Shown: piece by piece, positions 22,388 through 32,587 of the stretch
Position numbering within the stretch: the first letter of the stretch is position 1
Layout: each line of letters begins with the position of its first letter
Source of the DNA: Roseovarius sp.
GTDB lineage: Bacteria; Pseudomonadota; Alphaproteobacteria; Rhodobacterales; Rhodobacteraceae
DNA: 64,000 nucleotides
Reading direction: 5' to 3'
Assembly (NCBI GenBank): GCA_027493545.1
Contig: JAOSKR010000003.1
Span: 615,360 to 679,359 of the forward strand
Notes under the pieces: model-generated
What the model was told of the DNA's origin: nothing
Database searches by the model: none
Seen by the model: the letters and a program-made list of their open reading frames with translations, nothing else
Made by a program: the position numbers and the translations under genes

Positions 22388-22538
22388 GCGCCCTGGTGGC
22401 ACGAAGGCCCGCAAGGACGACGCGGGTTTCTGGCGGCACGGGGGGCGACCCGGCCGCAGCGTTGGACCCCGTTAAGAACACACCCGACCCGATGGCGTTT
22501 CGTCGGGGGCCCGGCCAATGGCTTGCCAAGCCGCCCCG
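22388..22538. other. non-coding spacer downstream of dadA
   Basis: No supported reading frame on either strand, and no terminator for dadA that I can point to with confidence. Confidence 0.35.
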
Positions 22539-23845
22539 TCAGCCGTGCGCCGGCCGCAGGCTGTCCGGCCGTGTCCGGCCGCGCGCGGTGGCGGGCAGGT
22601 AGCGGTCGTATCCCAGATCGGCGCTCTCGATGGCCGCGGGGCGGCCCGAGACCAGATCGGCCAGAACCTTGCCCGAGCCCGTCGCCATCGTCCAGCCCAG
22701 GGTGCCGTGCCCGGTATTTAGCCACAGGTTGTCGGCCCCCGCCCGGCCGATGATCGGCGTGCCGTCGGGTGTCATCGGGCGCAGCCCGCACCAGAAGCTG
22801 CTGTCGGAGTGATCCGCAGCGCCCCGGAACAGGTCGCCGACCGAGTGGTGCAGCGTCGCCTCGCGCCGTGGCGGAAGGCTCTTGTCGAAACCCCGCAGTT
22901 CGGCCATGCCGCCCGCGCGGATGCGGTCGCCCAGCCGGGTGATGGCGATCTTGTAGGTCTCGTCCATCACCGTCGATTGCGGCGCGCGGCTGGCGTCGGT
23001 GATCGGCAGGGTGATCGAGTAGCCCTTGACCGGATAGACCGGCAGGCGCAGCCCGAGCGGGCGCAGCAGGGCCGGCGCGTACGGGCCCAGGGCCACGACG
23101 AACGCGTCGCCCTCGATCATGCCCTCGTCGGTCTCCACCGCCGTGATGCGCCCGCCGGAGCGGTGCAGCCGCCGGACGCTCACGCCCATGCGGAAGGCGA
23201 CGCCGGCGGCGCGGGCCAGTTCCGCCAGCGCGGTGGTGAAGGCGAAGCAGTCGCCGGTCTCGTCGCCGGGCAGACGCAGGCCGCCGGCGATGCGCTGGGC
23301 GGCGCCGCGCAGGCCCGGTTCGGCGGCGAGACAGCCCTCGCGGTCGAGCAGCTCGAAGCGCACGCCGCCCTCGCGCAGCACGGCGATGTCCTTGTCCGCG
23401 GCGTCAACCTGTTTTTGCGTGCGGAAGAGTTGCAGCGTGCCCTTCTGGCGGTCGGCATAGACGATGCCGGTCTCCTCGCGCAGCGCGATCAGGCAGTCGC
23501 GGCTGTATTCCGCCAGCCGCACCATCCGGCCCTTGTTGACCTTGTAGCGCTCGGACGTGCAGTTGCGCAGCATCCTCGCCATCCAGCTCAGCTTGGCCAG
23601 GTCGGGACGCGGCCCGACAATCAGCGGGCTGTGGCGCATGAACATCCACCTGATCGCCTTGAGCGGAATGCCCGGCGCCGCCCAGGGGCGGAATAGCCGG
23701 GCGATATCTGCCCGGCATTGGCGTGGCTGGTATCCATCGCGACCGTGTTTTCGCGGTCGATCACGGTGACTTCATGGCCGGCGCGGGCCAGATACCGGGC
23801 GGATGTGACGCCGATCACCCCGGCACCCAGAACGACGATTTTCAT
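22539..23845 (-). CDS. dadA: D-amino acid dehydrogenase (one frameshift)
   Basis: FAD-dependent oxidation of D-amino acids to 2-oxo acids at the membrane. The start ATG 23845 gives the dinucleotide-binding [20 protein letters not shown], then [20 protein letters not shown] and ISPGYSAP. One base is missing at ~23681-23690, after which the second frame carries [17 protein letters not shown] through [11 protein letters not shown] and the C-terminal [17 protein letters not shown] and [16 protein letters not shown]. Expected ~435 aa. No alr/dadX racemase lies beside it, so it is a stand-alone gene here. Upstream is an AT-rich promoter-like region. Confidence 0.9.
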
Positions 23846-24130
23846 GGCATGGTTCCTTTCGGCCAGCGGTTTTGATCCTTGACTGGGCAGGATAGAGAAA
23901 TCGGCGGAAATGTTCTGGTGATTTGCGGCGTGTGTTCCGAAAATTTTGCAATTAATCACCGGAAAAGCCATCCAAATGAACAAATAATTCGATAATCATG
24001 AACTATAGTAAAATTATCGCCCCTCGGAGATTCGACTCGGGTGCCGGAATAATCCGGTGATCCGTCCCGATGCCGCCGGCCGTGATGGCGTTGTCGCCCG
24101 GATTGCCTGTCGGCCGACAGAAGAGTGCCT
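23846..24130. other. AT-rich upstream region of dadA
   Basis: About 23900-24020 is markedly AT-rich (runs such as GAAAATTTTGCAATTAATC and AACAAATAATTCGATAATC) and probably holds the dadA promoter and operator. I cannot fix the promoter hexamers. An Lrp/AsnC-type site would be plausible for this gene but is not demonstrated. Confidence 0.35.
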
Positions 24131-24139
24131 TGTGGGTTC

Positions 24140-24345
24140 GGGAACCGGCCATGAGCCCACCGCCATCCGGCAACGGCTCTGCCGGGGGCGATGCCCATTG
24201 GTCGATTTTCCGGTTCGTCTTCCGTTGAAGTGGGGAAGGATCGGCAAACGCGCCACAAATGGGTTCACCGCCACAACGCGGAAGGGTTCTCGGAAGGTGG
24301 CCGCCCGGGCGCAACGCCGGGCAGACGGGCGCGCCGCCGGTGCCC
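24140..24345 (+). mobile_element. IS630-family transposase N-terminal remnant
   Basis: Translation around 24235-24330 gives VGKDRQTRHKWVHRHNAEG followed by FSEGGRPGATPGRRAR, closely matching the helix-turn-helix start of IS630 transposases (typical GMDRQTLRDWVHRYNAEG...). Preceding residues (TAIRQRLCRG) fit the same region in another frame. No catalytic DDE domain, no intact frame and no inverted repeats were found, so this is a relic of roughly 200 bp between dadA and dapB. Confidence 0.55.
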
Positions 24346-24403
24346 ATGCGTTGCGGGTCAGATGGGCGCCATTGGCCGGCCACGCGCATCATCCGCGGCG
24401 GTC

Positions 24404-25222
24404 TCAGCCGCCCTTCAGCCCCAGCACGTCGATCATGTCGTATTCTCCGGGCTTGCGCCCTTGCCCCCAGAGCGCGGCCCTGAGCGCGCCGCGGGCAAAG
24501 ATCGCGCGGTCGGTGGCGACATGACGCAGCACCACGCGTTCGCCCGCGCCGGCAAAGATCACGTCGTGTTCGCCCACGATGTCACCGCCGCGAATGGCGT
24601 GAAAGCCGATATGGCCGCGCGCGCGCTTGCCGGTGATGCCGTCGCGGCCGCGGTCGGATACGCGGTCGAGCGCCACCCCGCGCCCCTCGGCCGCCGCCTC
24701 GCCCAGCATCAGCGCGGTGCCCGAGGGTGCGTCGACCTTCTGGTTGTGGTGGGCCTCGACCACCTCGATGTCGAAATCCTCGTCGAGGGCGGCGGCGACC
24801 TGCCGGGTGATCTGCACCAGCAGGTTGACGCCCAGGCTCATGTTGCCGGCGCGCACGATGGTGGCGTGGCGCGCGGCGGCGGAAATGCGGGCGAGATCGG
24901 CCTCGGAAAGCCCGGTGGTGCCGATCACGTGGACGCAGCGCGCCTGCGCCGCCAGGCCGGCGAACTCGACCGTCGCCGCCGGCGCGGTGAAGTCGATCAC
25001 CGCATGGGCGCGAGCGATCGCCTCGAGCGGGTCGTCGCTGACCGCCACCCCCAGCGCCGCGCCGCCCATGGCGGTGCCCACATCCTGGCCGATCCAGTCG
25101 TGCCCCGCCCGCTCGATCGCGCCTGCAAGCCGCGCCCGGCCGCTGTCGCCGATGGTGCGGATCAGCATCCGCCCCATCCGCCCTGAAGCCCCCGTCACCA
25201 CGATACCCGGCAGATCGCTCAT
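24404..25222 (-). CDS. dapB: 4-hydroxy-tetrahydrodipicolinate reductase
   Basis: Lysine/diaminopimelate biosynthesis. 272 aa from ATG 25222 ([20 protein letters not shown]). The NAD(P)-binding GASGRMGRM is at residues ~10-18, IDFTAPAA follows, then the catalytic/substrate motif [16 protein letters not shown] and the C-terminal [12 protein letters not shown]. Intact. Divergently transcribed from rbfA with an 86-nt gap that must hold both promoters. Confidence 0.96.
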   Translation of the reverse strand: MSDLPGIVVTGASGRMGRMLIRTIGDSGRARLAGAIERAGHDWIGQDVGTAMGGAALGVAVSDDPLEAIARAHAVIDFTAPAATVEFAGLAAQARCVHVIGTTGLSEADLARISAAARHATIVRAGNMSLGVNLLVQITRQVAAALDEDFDIEVVEAHHNQKVDAPSGTALMLGEAAAEGRGVALDRVSDRGRDGITGKRARGHIGFHAIRGGDIVGEHDVIFAGAGERVVLRHVATDRAIFARGALRAALWGQGRKPGEYDMIDVLGLKGG

Positions 25223-25308
25223 CGGTCGTCTCCAAGCTGTTCCCGCCCTTTCCCTAGCGCAGTCATCGCCGCTTGGCAAAACCCCGCCAAGAGCTTAGAT
25301 GCATGGGC

Positions 25309-25704
25309 ATGGCGAAACGCAGTTTTCATGACGGCCCCGGTCCCTCGCAACGGCAGCTTCGCGTCGGCGAGCTGATCCGGCGGACGCTCTCGGAGGTGCT
25401 CGCGCGCGGCGACCTCCACGATCCCGATCTCGAACGGATGTCGGTGACGGTGGGCGAGGTGCGCACCTCACCCGACCTCAAGGTCGCCACTGTCTATGTG
25501 CTGCCTCTGGGCGGTGCGGGGCAGGAGGACGTGATTGCGCTGCTGGCGCGCAACCAGGGTGTGCTGAGGCGCATCATCGGTCGCAAGCTGACGCTGAAGT
25601 ACGCGCCCGAGCTGCGCTTTCGCATCGACGAGACCTTCGACAAGCTCGACGAGACCCGCCGGCTCTTCGCGCAGGATGACGTGCGCCGCGACGTCGAAGG
25701 CTAG
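25309..25704 (+). CDS. rbfA: ribosome-binding factor A
   Basis: 30S maturation factor. ATG 25309 ([20 protein letters not shown]) is preferred; ATG 25303 adds two residues. The KH-like domain is complete: [55 protein letters not shown], then [14 protein letters not shown]. 131 aa. It is followed after 5 nt by the phosphodiester-glycosidase gene and later by truB, a common rbfA-truB neighbourhood. Confidence 0.95.
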   Translation: MAKRSFHDGPGPSQRQLRVGELIRRTLSEVLARGDLHDPDLERMSVTVGEVRTSPDLKVATVYVLPLGGAGQEDVIALLARNQGVLRRIIGRKLTLKYAPELRFRIDETFDKLDETRRLFAQDDVRRDVEG

Positions 25705-25709
25705 GCACG

Positions 25710-26459
25710 ATGCGCGTGCTCTGCCTGCTGCTGCTGTTGCTGCCGGTCGTGCCCGCCACCGCGCTCGACTGCGGGCCTCTCACGCATCGAGGCGCCGCGT
25801 TCACCGTCTGCCGGGCCGATGCCGCGCGCGACGATCTGCGCCTTTTCCTCGATGATCCCGAGACCGGCAAGCCGCTGGGCAGCTTTGCCAATCTTCAGGC
25901 GATGCTGGCACGCGAGGGGCTGGACCTGGCCTTTGCGATGAATGCCGGCATGTACCACCAGGACCGCAGCCCGGTGGGATATTATGTCGAGGACGGAACC
26001 GAGCGCGCGCCGCTCATCCGCTCGGCGGGTCCGGGGAATTTCGGACTCCTGCCCAACGGTGTCTTCTGCATCGGCGAGGGCCGTGCGCGGGTGATCGAGA
26101 CCGAACGTTTCGCGCGTGAGCGCCCCGCCTGCCGCTATGCCACCCAGTCGGGGCCGATGCTGGTGATCGACGGGGCGCTGCATCCGCGGTTTCTGCGCGA
26201 CAGCGACAGCCTTTATGTGCGCAACGGCGTGGGCACCTCGGAGGACGGGCGTTCGGTGTGGTTCGCGATCTCTGACCGGGCGGTCAATTTCCACCGCTTC
26301 GCCACGCTTTTCCGCGACGCGCTGGGCACCCCCCAGGCGCTCTATCTCGACGGCAGCATATCGCGTCTCTTCGCCCCGGACATCGGCCGGCAAGACGGCG
26401 GTTTCCCGATGGGGCCGATGGTGGCGGTCGTGAGCGCGGCAAGGGCTGCGGGCGATTGA
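25710..26459 (+). CDS. secreted phosphodiester glycosidase family (NAGPA/DUF2233) protein
   Basis: 249 aa. Signal peptide [18 protein letters not shown]. The mature part has the family pattern [65 protein letters not shown] and [11 protein letters not shown], as in the phosphodiester glycosidase (uncovering enzyme-like) domain. Probably periplasmic, acting on a sugar phosphodiester or polysaccharide; the substrate is unknown. It lies between rbfA and truB with short spacing. Confidence 0.8.
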   Translation: MRVLCLLLLLLPVVPATALDCGPLTHRGAAFTVCRADAARDDLRLFLDDPETGKPLGSFANLQAMLAREGLDLAFAMNAGMYHQDRSPVGYYVEDGTERAPLIRSAGPGNFGLLPNGVFCIGEGRARVIETERFARERPACRYATQSGPMLVIDGALHPRFLRDSDSLYVRNGVGTSEDGRSVWFAISDRAVNFHRFATLFRDALGTPQALYLDGSISRLFAPDIGRQDGGFPMGPMVAVVSAARAAGD

Positions 26460-26521
26460 CGCGAGGCATGGGGCTTGCTAGCCCCCAGACCTCACCGGCA
26501 ACCCCGGGGACGGCATCAGGC

Positions 26522-27443
26522 ATGGGACGCAAACGCAAGGGTCGCGACATTTCCGGCTGGCTCGTCGTGGACAAGCCCGCGGGCATCACCTCGACCGCGG
26601 TGGTGAACAAGGTGCGCTGGGCGTTTCAGGCGAAAAAGGCCGGCCACGCCGGCACGCTCGACCCCGCGGCGACCGGCGTTCTGGCGGTGGCGCTGGGCGA
26701 GGCGACCAAGACCGTTCCCTACATCACCGACGCGCTCAAGGCCTACGAGTTCGGGGGTTCGGCTGGGGCAGGCCACCAATACCGACGACGCCGAGGGCGA
26801 GGTGATCGCGACCTCCCCGACGCGGCCCACCGACGATCAGATCAGGGATGCGCTCGGTGCCTTCGTCGGCGAGATCATGCAGGTGCCGCCGAAATTCTCG
26901 GCGGTCAAGATCGACGGCCAGCGTGCCTACAAGCTGGCGCGCGCCGGCGAGGAGGTCGAGATCGCGCCGCGCCCGCTATGGGTCGAGGAACTGGTTATGA
27001 CCGACCGTCCGGATGCCGACCATGTCACGCTTGAGATGGTCTGTGGCAAGGGCGGCTATGTGCGCGCGCTGGCCCGCGATCTGGGCGAGATGCTGGGGTG
27101 CCTTGCGCATGTCGTCTGGCTGCGTCGGGTCTGGTCCGGCCCGTTCGAGGCCGAGGGGGCACTCGGCATGGACGAGATCGAGAGGCTGGCGCAGACAGCC
27201 GAGCTTGACGCGCATCTGCGCCCGCTCGAGGACGGGCTTGCCGATCTGCCGCGCGTCGTTGCCACCGACGAGGGCGCGGCGCGGCTGCGAAACGGCAACC
27301 CCGGCATGGTGATCGCGAAGGACGTGGAATACGGCGACGAATGCTGGGCCGCGCATCAGGGCCGGGCGGTGGCGGTGGGTCGCTACAGGGCGGGCGAGCT
27401 GCACCCGGCACGGGTCTTTCTGACCGCCCCGGCGGAGGACTGA
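26522..27443 (+). CDS. truB: tRNA pseudouridine-55 synthase (1-nt insertion)
   Basis: [20 protein letters not shown], then the catalytic Asp motif [20 protein letters not shown]. The 5-G run at 26753-26757 has one G too many: with 4 G the text continues [20 protein letters not shown] and joins [40 protein letters not shown] and the C-terminal PUA-like part to 27443. The corrected length is 306 aa, normal. The upstream start at 26456 is rejected in favour of the homologous ATG 26522. Confidence 0.93.
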
Positions 27444-27445
27444 TA

Positions 27446-28009
27446 ATGGCCGCCCCCGAGGACCGTCACGACCCCGGCGGCAAGGTCCGCCTGCGCCTGC
27501 CCGAGGGTGTGCAGGGCGAGGCGGTCTTTTCCGATTGCGGCCGCTACCGGCAGGCGCTCGTCCGTGACTGGACGCCGCCGGGGCGCGCGCCCCGCGCGGT
27601 GCTTTTTGTGGGCATGAACCCTTCGGTCGCGGCGGCCGAGGTGTCGGACCCGACCTGTCATCGCGAACTCACCTTCGCGCGGGACTGGGGGTTCACCCGG
27701 TATCTCAAGGGCAATATGCTCGACTGGCGGGCGACGTCGCCCGGGGACATTCCGCCCGACCCCGCGCAGGCCCGCAGCCCGGCCAACATCGCGGCGCTGG
27801 TGGACATGGCGCGAGAGGCCGAGATGGTGGTGATGGCTTATGGCAAGCTGCACCAGCGTTTCGCCCCGCTGGTGGCCGAGACCGTCGCCGCGCTTGCCGC
27901 GACCGGGCGGCCGCTCAGATGCCTCGGGCTGAACAAGGACGGCTCGGCGAAACACCCGCTTTACCTGCGCAAGGACACGCCGCTCAGCGATTTCCCGCTG
28001 CCCGGCTGA
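27446..28009 (+). CDS. DUF1643 family protein
   Basis: 187 aa; starts at ATG 27446 with GGAGG 27433-27437 just upstream, 2 nt after truB, so probably co-transcribed. The family signature is RAVLFVGMNPSVAAAEVSDP followed by TFARDWGFTRYLKGNMLDWR, and later VVMAYGKLHQRFAPLV and LGLNKDGSAKHPLYLR. Cytosolic, with no signal peptide or membrane segment. Function is unknown; the fold resembles uracil-DNA-glycosylase-like domains by motif layout (GMNPS early, H-P late), which is inference only. Confidence 0.85.
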   Translation: MAAPEDRHDPGGKVRLRLPEGVQGEAVFSDCGRYRQALVRDWTPPGRAPRAVLFVGMNPSVAAAEVSDPTCHRELTFARDWGFTRYLKGNMLDWRATSPGDIPPDPAQARSPANIAALVDMAREAEMVVMAYGKLHQRFAPLVAETVAALAATGRPLRCLGLNKDGSAKHPLYLRKDTPLSDFPLPG

Positions 28010-28017
28010 GCGGGCGC

Positions 28018-29281
28018 TCAGGCCGGCGCCTCGATCAGGATGGCGCGGAAGTCGTTGACATTGGTCAGCGTCGGCCCGGTGACGACCTGCGCGCCGATGC
28101 GCCCGAAAAAGCTGTGCGCGTCATTGTCGGCCAGCGCGGCGGCGGCATCCGCCCCGTGCGCCAGCGTATCCGGGCCGACCACCGCGCCCGCGACCTCGGC
28201 GGCGCCGTCGATCCCGTCGGTGTCGCAGGCGATGGCGTGGATGCCCGGCGCGCCGTCGAGCGCCAGCGCCAGCGCCAGCGCGTATTCGGCGTTGGGCCCG
28301 CCGATGCCGCCGCCGCGGCGCGTCACCGTCAGCTCGCCCCCCGACATGAGCAGCACCGGCGCATCGCCGGCGCGCAGCCCTGCCTGCATCTCGCGCGCCA
28401 GCCGGGCATGGCTGGCGGCGACCTCGCGCGCCTCGCCCTCGATCGCGTCGCCGAGGATGCGCACCGTGCATCCCGCCGCGCGCGCGAGTGCGGCCGCCGC
28501 TTCGAGCGATTGCGCGGGTGCGGCGATGACGATGTTTTCCACCCTTGAGAGCCGAGGGTCGCCCGGCGCGATCACCCGCGCGGGGGCGTCCAGCACCGCC
28601 CGCACCGAGGCCGGCAGGGCGATGCCGTGGCGATCAAGGATCGCGCGCGCGTCTTCGGGCGTGCTCGCCTCGCCCACGCTCGGCCCCGATCCGATGTCGC
28701 CCGGATCGTCCCCCGGCACGTCCGAGATCATCAGCGTCAGCATCCGGGCAGGGTAAGCGGCGGCGGCGAGCTGCCCGCCCTTCACACGGCTGAGGTGCTT
28801 GCGCACGATGTTCATCTGCCCGATCGGCGCGCCTGACGCCAGCAGGGCGGTGTTGACGGCCTGCATCTCCTGAAGCGTGATCGCGCCGGCCGGCTGCACC
28901 AGCAGCGCCGAGGCCCCGCCCGAAACGAGTGCCAGGACGAAATCGCCTTCGCCCAGCCCGTCGAGCAGAGCCAGCATCCGCCGCGTCGCCGAGAGCCCGG
29001 CCGCGTCGGGCACCGGATGCGCGGCCTCGACGATCTCGATGCCCCGGCAGGGGCGGGCATGGCCGTAGCGGGTGATCACCAGCCCGTCGCAGGGCCCCCA
29101 GACCGCCTCGACCGCCTCGGCCATGCGGGCGCTGGCCTTGCCCGCGCCCACCACCTGTGCCCGCTCCGGCGGCTGGCCGTGAAGGCGTTCGGGCAGGTGG
29201 CGTGCAAGGCTTTGCATCGGGTCGGCTACCGCGACCGCCTGCTCGAAGAGGTCGCGCAGAAAACGCGGGGGGATCGTGCAT
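28018..29281 (-). CDS. glycerate 2-kinase / hydroxypyruvate reductase, MOFRL family (1-nt insertion at the start)
   Basis: Phosphorylates glycerate in the serine/glyoxylate/tartronate routes; often annotated ttuD or gckA. ATG 29281 begins MHDP, but the six-C run (plus-strand G 29267-29272) puts it out of frame with the body. With five C it reads MHDPPRFLRDLFEQAV. Family text includes AQVVGAGKASARMAEAVEAV, LALVSGGASALLVQPA, MNIVRKHLSRVKGGQLA, ISDVPGDDPGDIGSGPS and the C-terminal MOFRL region AIACDTDGIDGAAEVAGAVV. Expected 420 aa. Convergent with the DUF1643 gene. Confidence 0.9.
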
Positions 29282-29319
29282 GATGTTCGCCCGGGTCGCT
29301 CGCATCGTGTCAGCCTGGT

Positions 29320-29469
29320 GCGTGTTGTATCCTTTTGAATCCATCCCGTCCGGCCCGCATGCGGGCCGGGCATGCGCCCGCCCGCCCCATGGCGGGCGCA
29401 TTCGCGCCCACCCGGGCGGCCGCATGCCCTCTGGTTGCAGACGAGTGAATCCGGTCCGGTGCAACACGC
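29320..29469 (+). repeat. family B intergenic repeat, ~150 bp
   Basis: Ends GCGTGTTGTATCC and (reverse) GCGTGTTGCACCGG form imperfect inverted repeats. The core 'gcgcccgcccgcccca(t)ggcgggcgca...cgcgcccacccgggcggccgca' is nearly the same as in the 17401 copy. It fills the gap between the glycerate kinase and kpsF genes. Confidence 0.7.
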
Positions 29470-29548
29470 TCTGGTGCGCCGAGGACCGGCCCGACAGGCA
29501 ATCCGCGACACGCTTGCGCGGCCTGGGAGTGACGGGGCCACCGCCCGG

Positions 29549-30526
29549 TCATGCGACACCCGCGCGCAGGGCGTCGTGAATGTGCACGAGACCCTGAAGC
29601 CGGTCTTCGGCATCGACTGCGAAAAGGGTGCTGATCTTGTGCGCGTTCATGATCCCCAGCGCCTCGGTCAGCAGGGCATCGGGAGCGATGGTGCGGGGGC
29701 TGCGGGTAGCGACCTCGCCGGCGCTGCGATCGAGCAGATGGTCGAGATTGCGCCGCAGGTCGCCGTCGGTGATGACGCCCACGAGGCGGCCATCCTCGAC
29801 CACCGCCGCCACGCCGAACCCCTTGGCCGTCATCTCCAGCAGCGTCTCGCCCATCGGCGTCGTCTCGGCCACCACCGGCAGCGCGGCCCCCCTGTGCATC
29901 ACTGCCGAGACGAGCAGCAGCTGCGCCCCGAGCGTGCCGCCGGGATGAAAGGCGAGATAGCTGGCGCGGTCGAAGCCCCTGAGCCGCATCAGCGCCACCG
30001 CCAGCGCGTCGCCCAGCGCCATCGCGCAGGTGGTCGAGGTGGTGGGCGCCATGCCGATGGCACAGGCTTCGGGGGCGTCGGGCAGTGCCAGCACCTGGTC
30101 GGCCTGGCGCGCCAGCGTGCTGTCGGAATTGCGGGTGATCGCCACCATCGGAATGGCAAAGCGGCGGGTGTGGCCGATGATGTCGGCCAGCTCGCGGGTT
30201 TCGCCGGAGTTGGAGATCAGGATGACCGCGTCGGCGGCGGTGATCATGCCGAGATCGCCGTGGCTGGCCTCGCCGGGATGGACATACTGCGCCGGCGTGC
30301 CGGTCGAGGCCATCGTGGCGGCGATCTTGGCGGCGACGTGGCCCGACTTGCCCATGCCCGAGACGATCACCCGGCCGGGGACGTTCAGCAACAGATGCAC
30401 CACGGTGTCGAAAGCCGCCGGCATCTCGTCGTGCAGCCGGGCAAGGGCGGCGCCCTCGATGGCCAGGACGTCGCGGGCGATCGCCGTGGGGCTGGCACTG
30501 TCGCTTGTGCCGTCGTTTCCGGTCAT
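29549..30526 (-). CDS. kpsF: D-arabinose-5-phosphate isomerase, KpsF/GutQ family
   Basis: Makes arabinose 5-phosphate for Kdo synthesis. 325 aa. N-terminal SIS domain VIVSGMGKSGHVAAKIAATM, STGTPAQYVHPGEASHGDLG, ISNSGETRELADII; middle DALAVALMRLRGFDRASYLA and FHPGGTLGAQLLL; C-terminal pair of CBS domains (VVEDGRLVGVITDGDLRRNL; HKISTLFAVDAEDRLQGLVH). Intact. Downstream Kdo genes (kdsA/kdsC) are not adjacent. Confidence 0.93.
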   Translation of the reverse strand: MTGNDGTSDSASPTAIARDVLAIEGAALARLHDEMPAAFDTVVHLLLNVPGRVIVSGMGKSGHVAAKIAATMASTGTPAQYVHPGEASHGDLGMITAADAVILISNSGETRELADIIGHTRRFAIPMVAITRNSDSTLARQADQVLALPDAPEACAIGMAPTTSTTCAMALGDALAVALMRLRGFDRASYLAFHPGGTLGAQLLLVSAVMHRGAALPVVAETTPMGETLLEMTAKGFGVAAVVEDGRLVGVITDGDLRRNLDHLLDRSAGEVATRSPRTIAPDALLTEALGIMNAHKISTLFAVDAEDRLQGLVHIHDALRAGVA

Positions 30527-30641
30527 GGGCCGCGCTCCTGCGGGTCGGTTGGCGCAGCCTTAGCGTGCCTCGCGCCCGAGGCCAAGCCCCGGCGGAACTT
30601 GGCACTGGCAACTGCTATCGAGCCTGCCTAGTGTCGCGCCC

Positions 30642-31865
30642 ATGACCGGAACCGAAATCCTCGACAGCCGCTATGCCTGGACGCGGCTCGCCATCTCGCT
30701 GGCCATCGCGATGGTGGGCAATGTTGGCATGTGGGCGATCATCGTGGTGATGCCGGCGGTGCAGGCCGAGTTCGGCGTCGACCGCGCCGCCGCGTCGCTG
30801 CCCTATACCGTTACGATGCTGGGCTTTGCGCTGGGCAATTTCGCCGTCGGCCGTGTCGTCGACCGGTTCGGCATCACCGTGGCGCTTACCCTCGCCGCGC
30901 TGGTCATCGCCGTGGGCATGGGGCTGTCGGCGCTCAGCCCGTCGGTCCATGTCCTCGCGGCGATGCAGTTCATCGTCGGGCTGGGCACGGCGGTGAGCTT
31001 CGGCCCGCTGATCGCCGATGTCTCGCTGTGGTTCGTGCGCCGCCGCGGCATCGCGGTGGCGATCACCGCCAGCGGCAATTACCTGTCGGGCGCGATCTGG
31101 CCGGTGGTGCTGGCCGGCATCCTCTCGGAGCAGGGCTGGCGTGCGGTCTATCTGGTGCTGGCGGTGGTGACGCTGGTGGCGGTGGTGCCGCTGGCAATGT
31201 TCCTGCGCCGGCGCGTACCTCTGGAGGCGCGGACCCATGCCGACAACCTGTCGCGGATGCGCGCGCAGGCGGCGGGGTTTTCGCCGCGAACGCTGGCGCT
31301 GATGCTGGGGCTGGCGGGCATCGCCTGTTGCGTGGCGATGTCGATGCCGCAGGTGCACATCGTCAGTTTCTGCGTCGATCTGGGCTACGGTCCGGCGGTG
31401 GGCGGACAGATGCTGTCGCTGATGCTGCTGGGCGGGGTCGTCTCGCGACTGGTTTCGGGGCTGCTGGCCGATCGGCTGGGCGGAGTGCGGACGCTGCTGA
31501 TCGGTTCGGCGCTGCAATGCGTTGCGCTCTTCCTCTATCTGCCCTTCGACGGCATGGTGTCGCTTTATGTCGTCAGCGCCATTTTCGGGCTGGCGCAGGG
31601 CGGAATCGTGCCGAGCTATGCGCTGGTGGTGCGCGAATACATGCCGAGCGCCGAGGCTGGCCGCAGGGTCGGGTTCGTGATGATGGCGACGATCCTCGGC
31701 ATGGCGCTGGGCGGCTGGATGTCGGGCTGGATCTACGACGTGACCGGCAGCTATCAGATGGCCTTTGTCAACGGCATTGTCTGGAACTTCCTCAATATCG
31801 GCATCATAGTCCTGATCCTGATGCGCACCCGGCCGCGCCGTCCGGCCGTGGCAGTCGCGGCCTGA
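30642..31865 (+). CDS. major facilitator superfamily transporter
   Basis: 407 aa, twelve hydrophobic segments. MFS loop 2-3 motif GRVVDRFGITVALTLAALVI in the N-half and its counterpart ADRLGGVRTLLIGSALQ in the C-half. Closest in style to monocarboxylate/oxalate-formate type MFS (VVMPAVQAEFGVDRAAASLP, IPSYALVVREYMPSAEAG-like). Substrate not determinable. Stand-alone, divergent from kpsF. The start ATG 30642 is the only plausible one before the first helix. Confidence 0.88.
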   Translation: MTGTEILDSRYAWTRLAISLAIAMVGNVGMWAIIVVMPAVQAEFGVDRAAASLPYTVTMLGFALGNFAVGRVVDRFGITVALTLAALVIAVGMGLSALSPSVHVLAAMQFIVGLGTAVSFGPLIADVSLWFVRRRGIAVAITASGNYLSGAIWPVVLAGILSEQGWRAVYLVLAVVTLVAVVPLAMFLRRRVPLEARTHADNLSRMRAQAAGFSPRTLALMLGLAGIACCVAMSMPQVHIVSFCVDLGYGPAVGGQMLSLMLLGGVVSRLVSGLLADRLGGVRTLLIGSALQCVALFLYLPFDGMVSLYVVSAIFGLAQGGIVPSYALVVREYMPSAEAGRRVGFVMMATILGMALGGWMSGWIYDVTGSYQMAFVNGIVWNFLNIGIIVLILMRTRPRRPAVAVAA

Positions 31866-31990
31866 ATGCCCGGCCGCCGGGTGCGGCGCCGCAATGATAT
31901 GCCGCTTCCCGCGCGATGCGGCGGCGGGGCGGCGTTGACGCCGGCGGGGCGTCGGAATACCTCTGGACCGCAAGCCAAAGGAGCCTGCAG

Positions 31991-32587
31991 ATGACCCATG
32001 CCCTGATCGTGATCGACATGCAGAACGATTTCTGCCCCGGCGGTGCGTTGGCGGTGGCGGGCGGAGACGAGATCGTCGCCGGCATCAACGCGCTGATGGG
32101 CGATTTCGACGCCGTGATCCTGACCCAGGACTGGCATCCGGCGGAGCATTCCTCGTTCGCGTCATCGCATCCCGGAAAGGCCCCCTTCGAGACTGTCGAG
32201 ATGGCCTACGGCACCCAGGTGCTGTGGCCCGATCACTGCGTGCAGGGCAGCAACGGCGCGGCGTTTCATGCCGGGCTCGACACGTCGCGCGCCGACATGA
32301 TCCTGCGCAAGGGCTACAACCCGGCGATCGACAGCTATTCGGCGTTCTTCGAGAACGATCATGAGACCGCCACTGGCCCGGACGGTTATTTGCGGACCCG
32401 GGGCATCGGGGCGCTGACCATGGCGGGGCTCGCCACCGATTTCTGCGTCAACTTCTCGGCGGTGGATGCCGCGCGCCTTGGCTACGCGGTGACGGTGCGC
32501 GAGGCGCTCTGTCGCGCCATCGACCTCGACGGCTCGCTGGCGGCGGCGTGGCGGGCGATGGCGGATGCGGGGGTCACGGTAGCCTGA
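31991..32587 (+). CDS. pncA: nicotinamidase
   Basis: Deamidates nicotinamide to nicotinate. 198 aa from ATG 31991 with AAAGGAG at 31978-31984. Catalytic triad residues are visible: Asp in VIDMQNDFCPGGAL, Lys in LRKGYNPAIDSYSAF, Cys in GLATDFCVNFSAVDA; metal site DWHPAEHSSFASSHPG. Intact. PncB, the next enzyme of the salvage route, is encoded 2.8 kb downstream. The frame ends directly against the UDG-family start. Confidence 0.95.
   Translation: MTHALIVIDMQNDFCPGGALAVAGGDEIVAGINALMGDFDAVILTQDWHPAEHSSFASSHPGKAPFETVEMAYGTQVLWPDHCVQGSNGAAFHAGLDTSRADMILRKGYNPAIDSYSAFFENDHETATGPDGYLRTRGIGALTMAGLATDFCVNFSAVDAARLGYAVTVREALCRAIDLDGSLAAAWRAMADAGVTVA

Noticed and set aside
23900-24020. Lrp/AsnC binding site upstream of dadA
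   Set aside because: The AT-rich text is suggestive but no site with convincing symmetry could be defined by eye.
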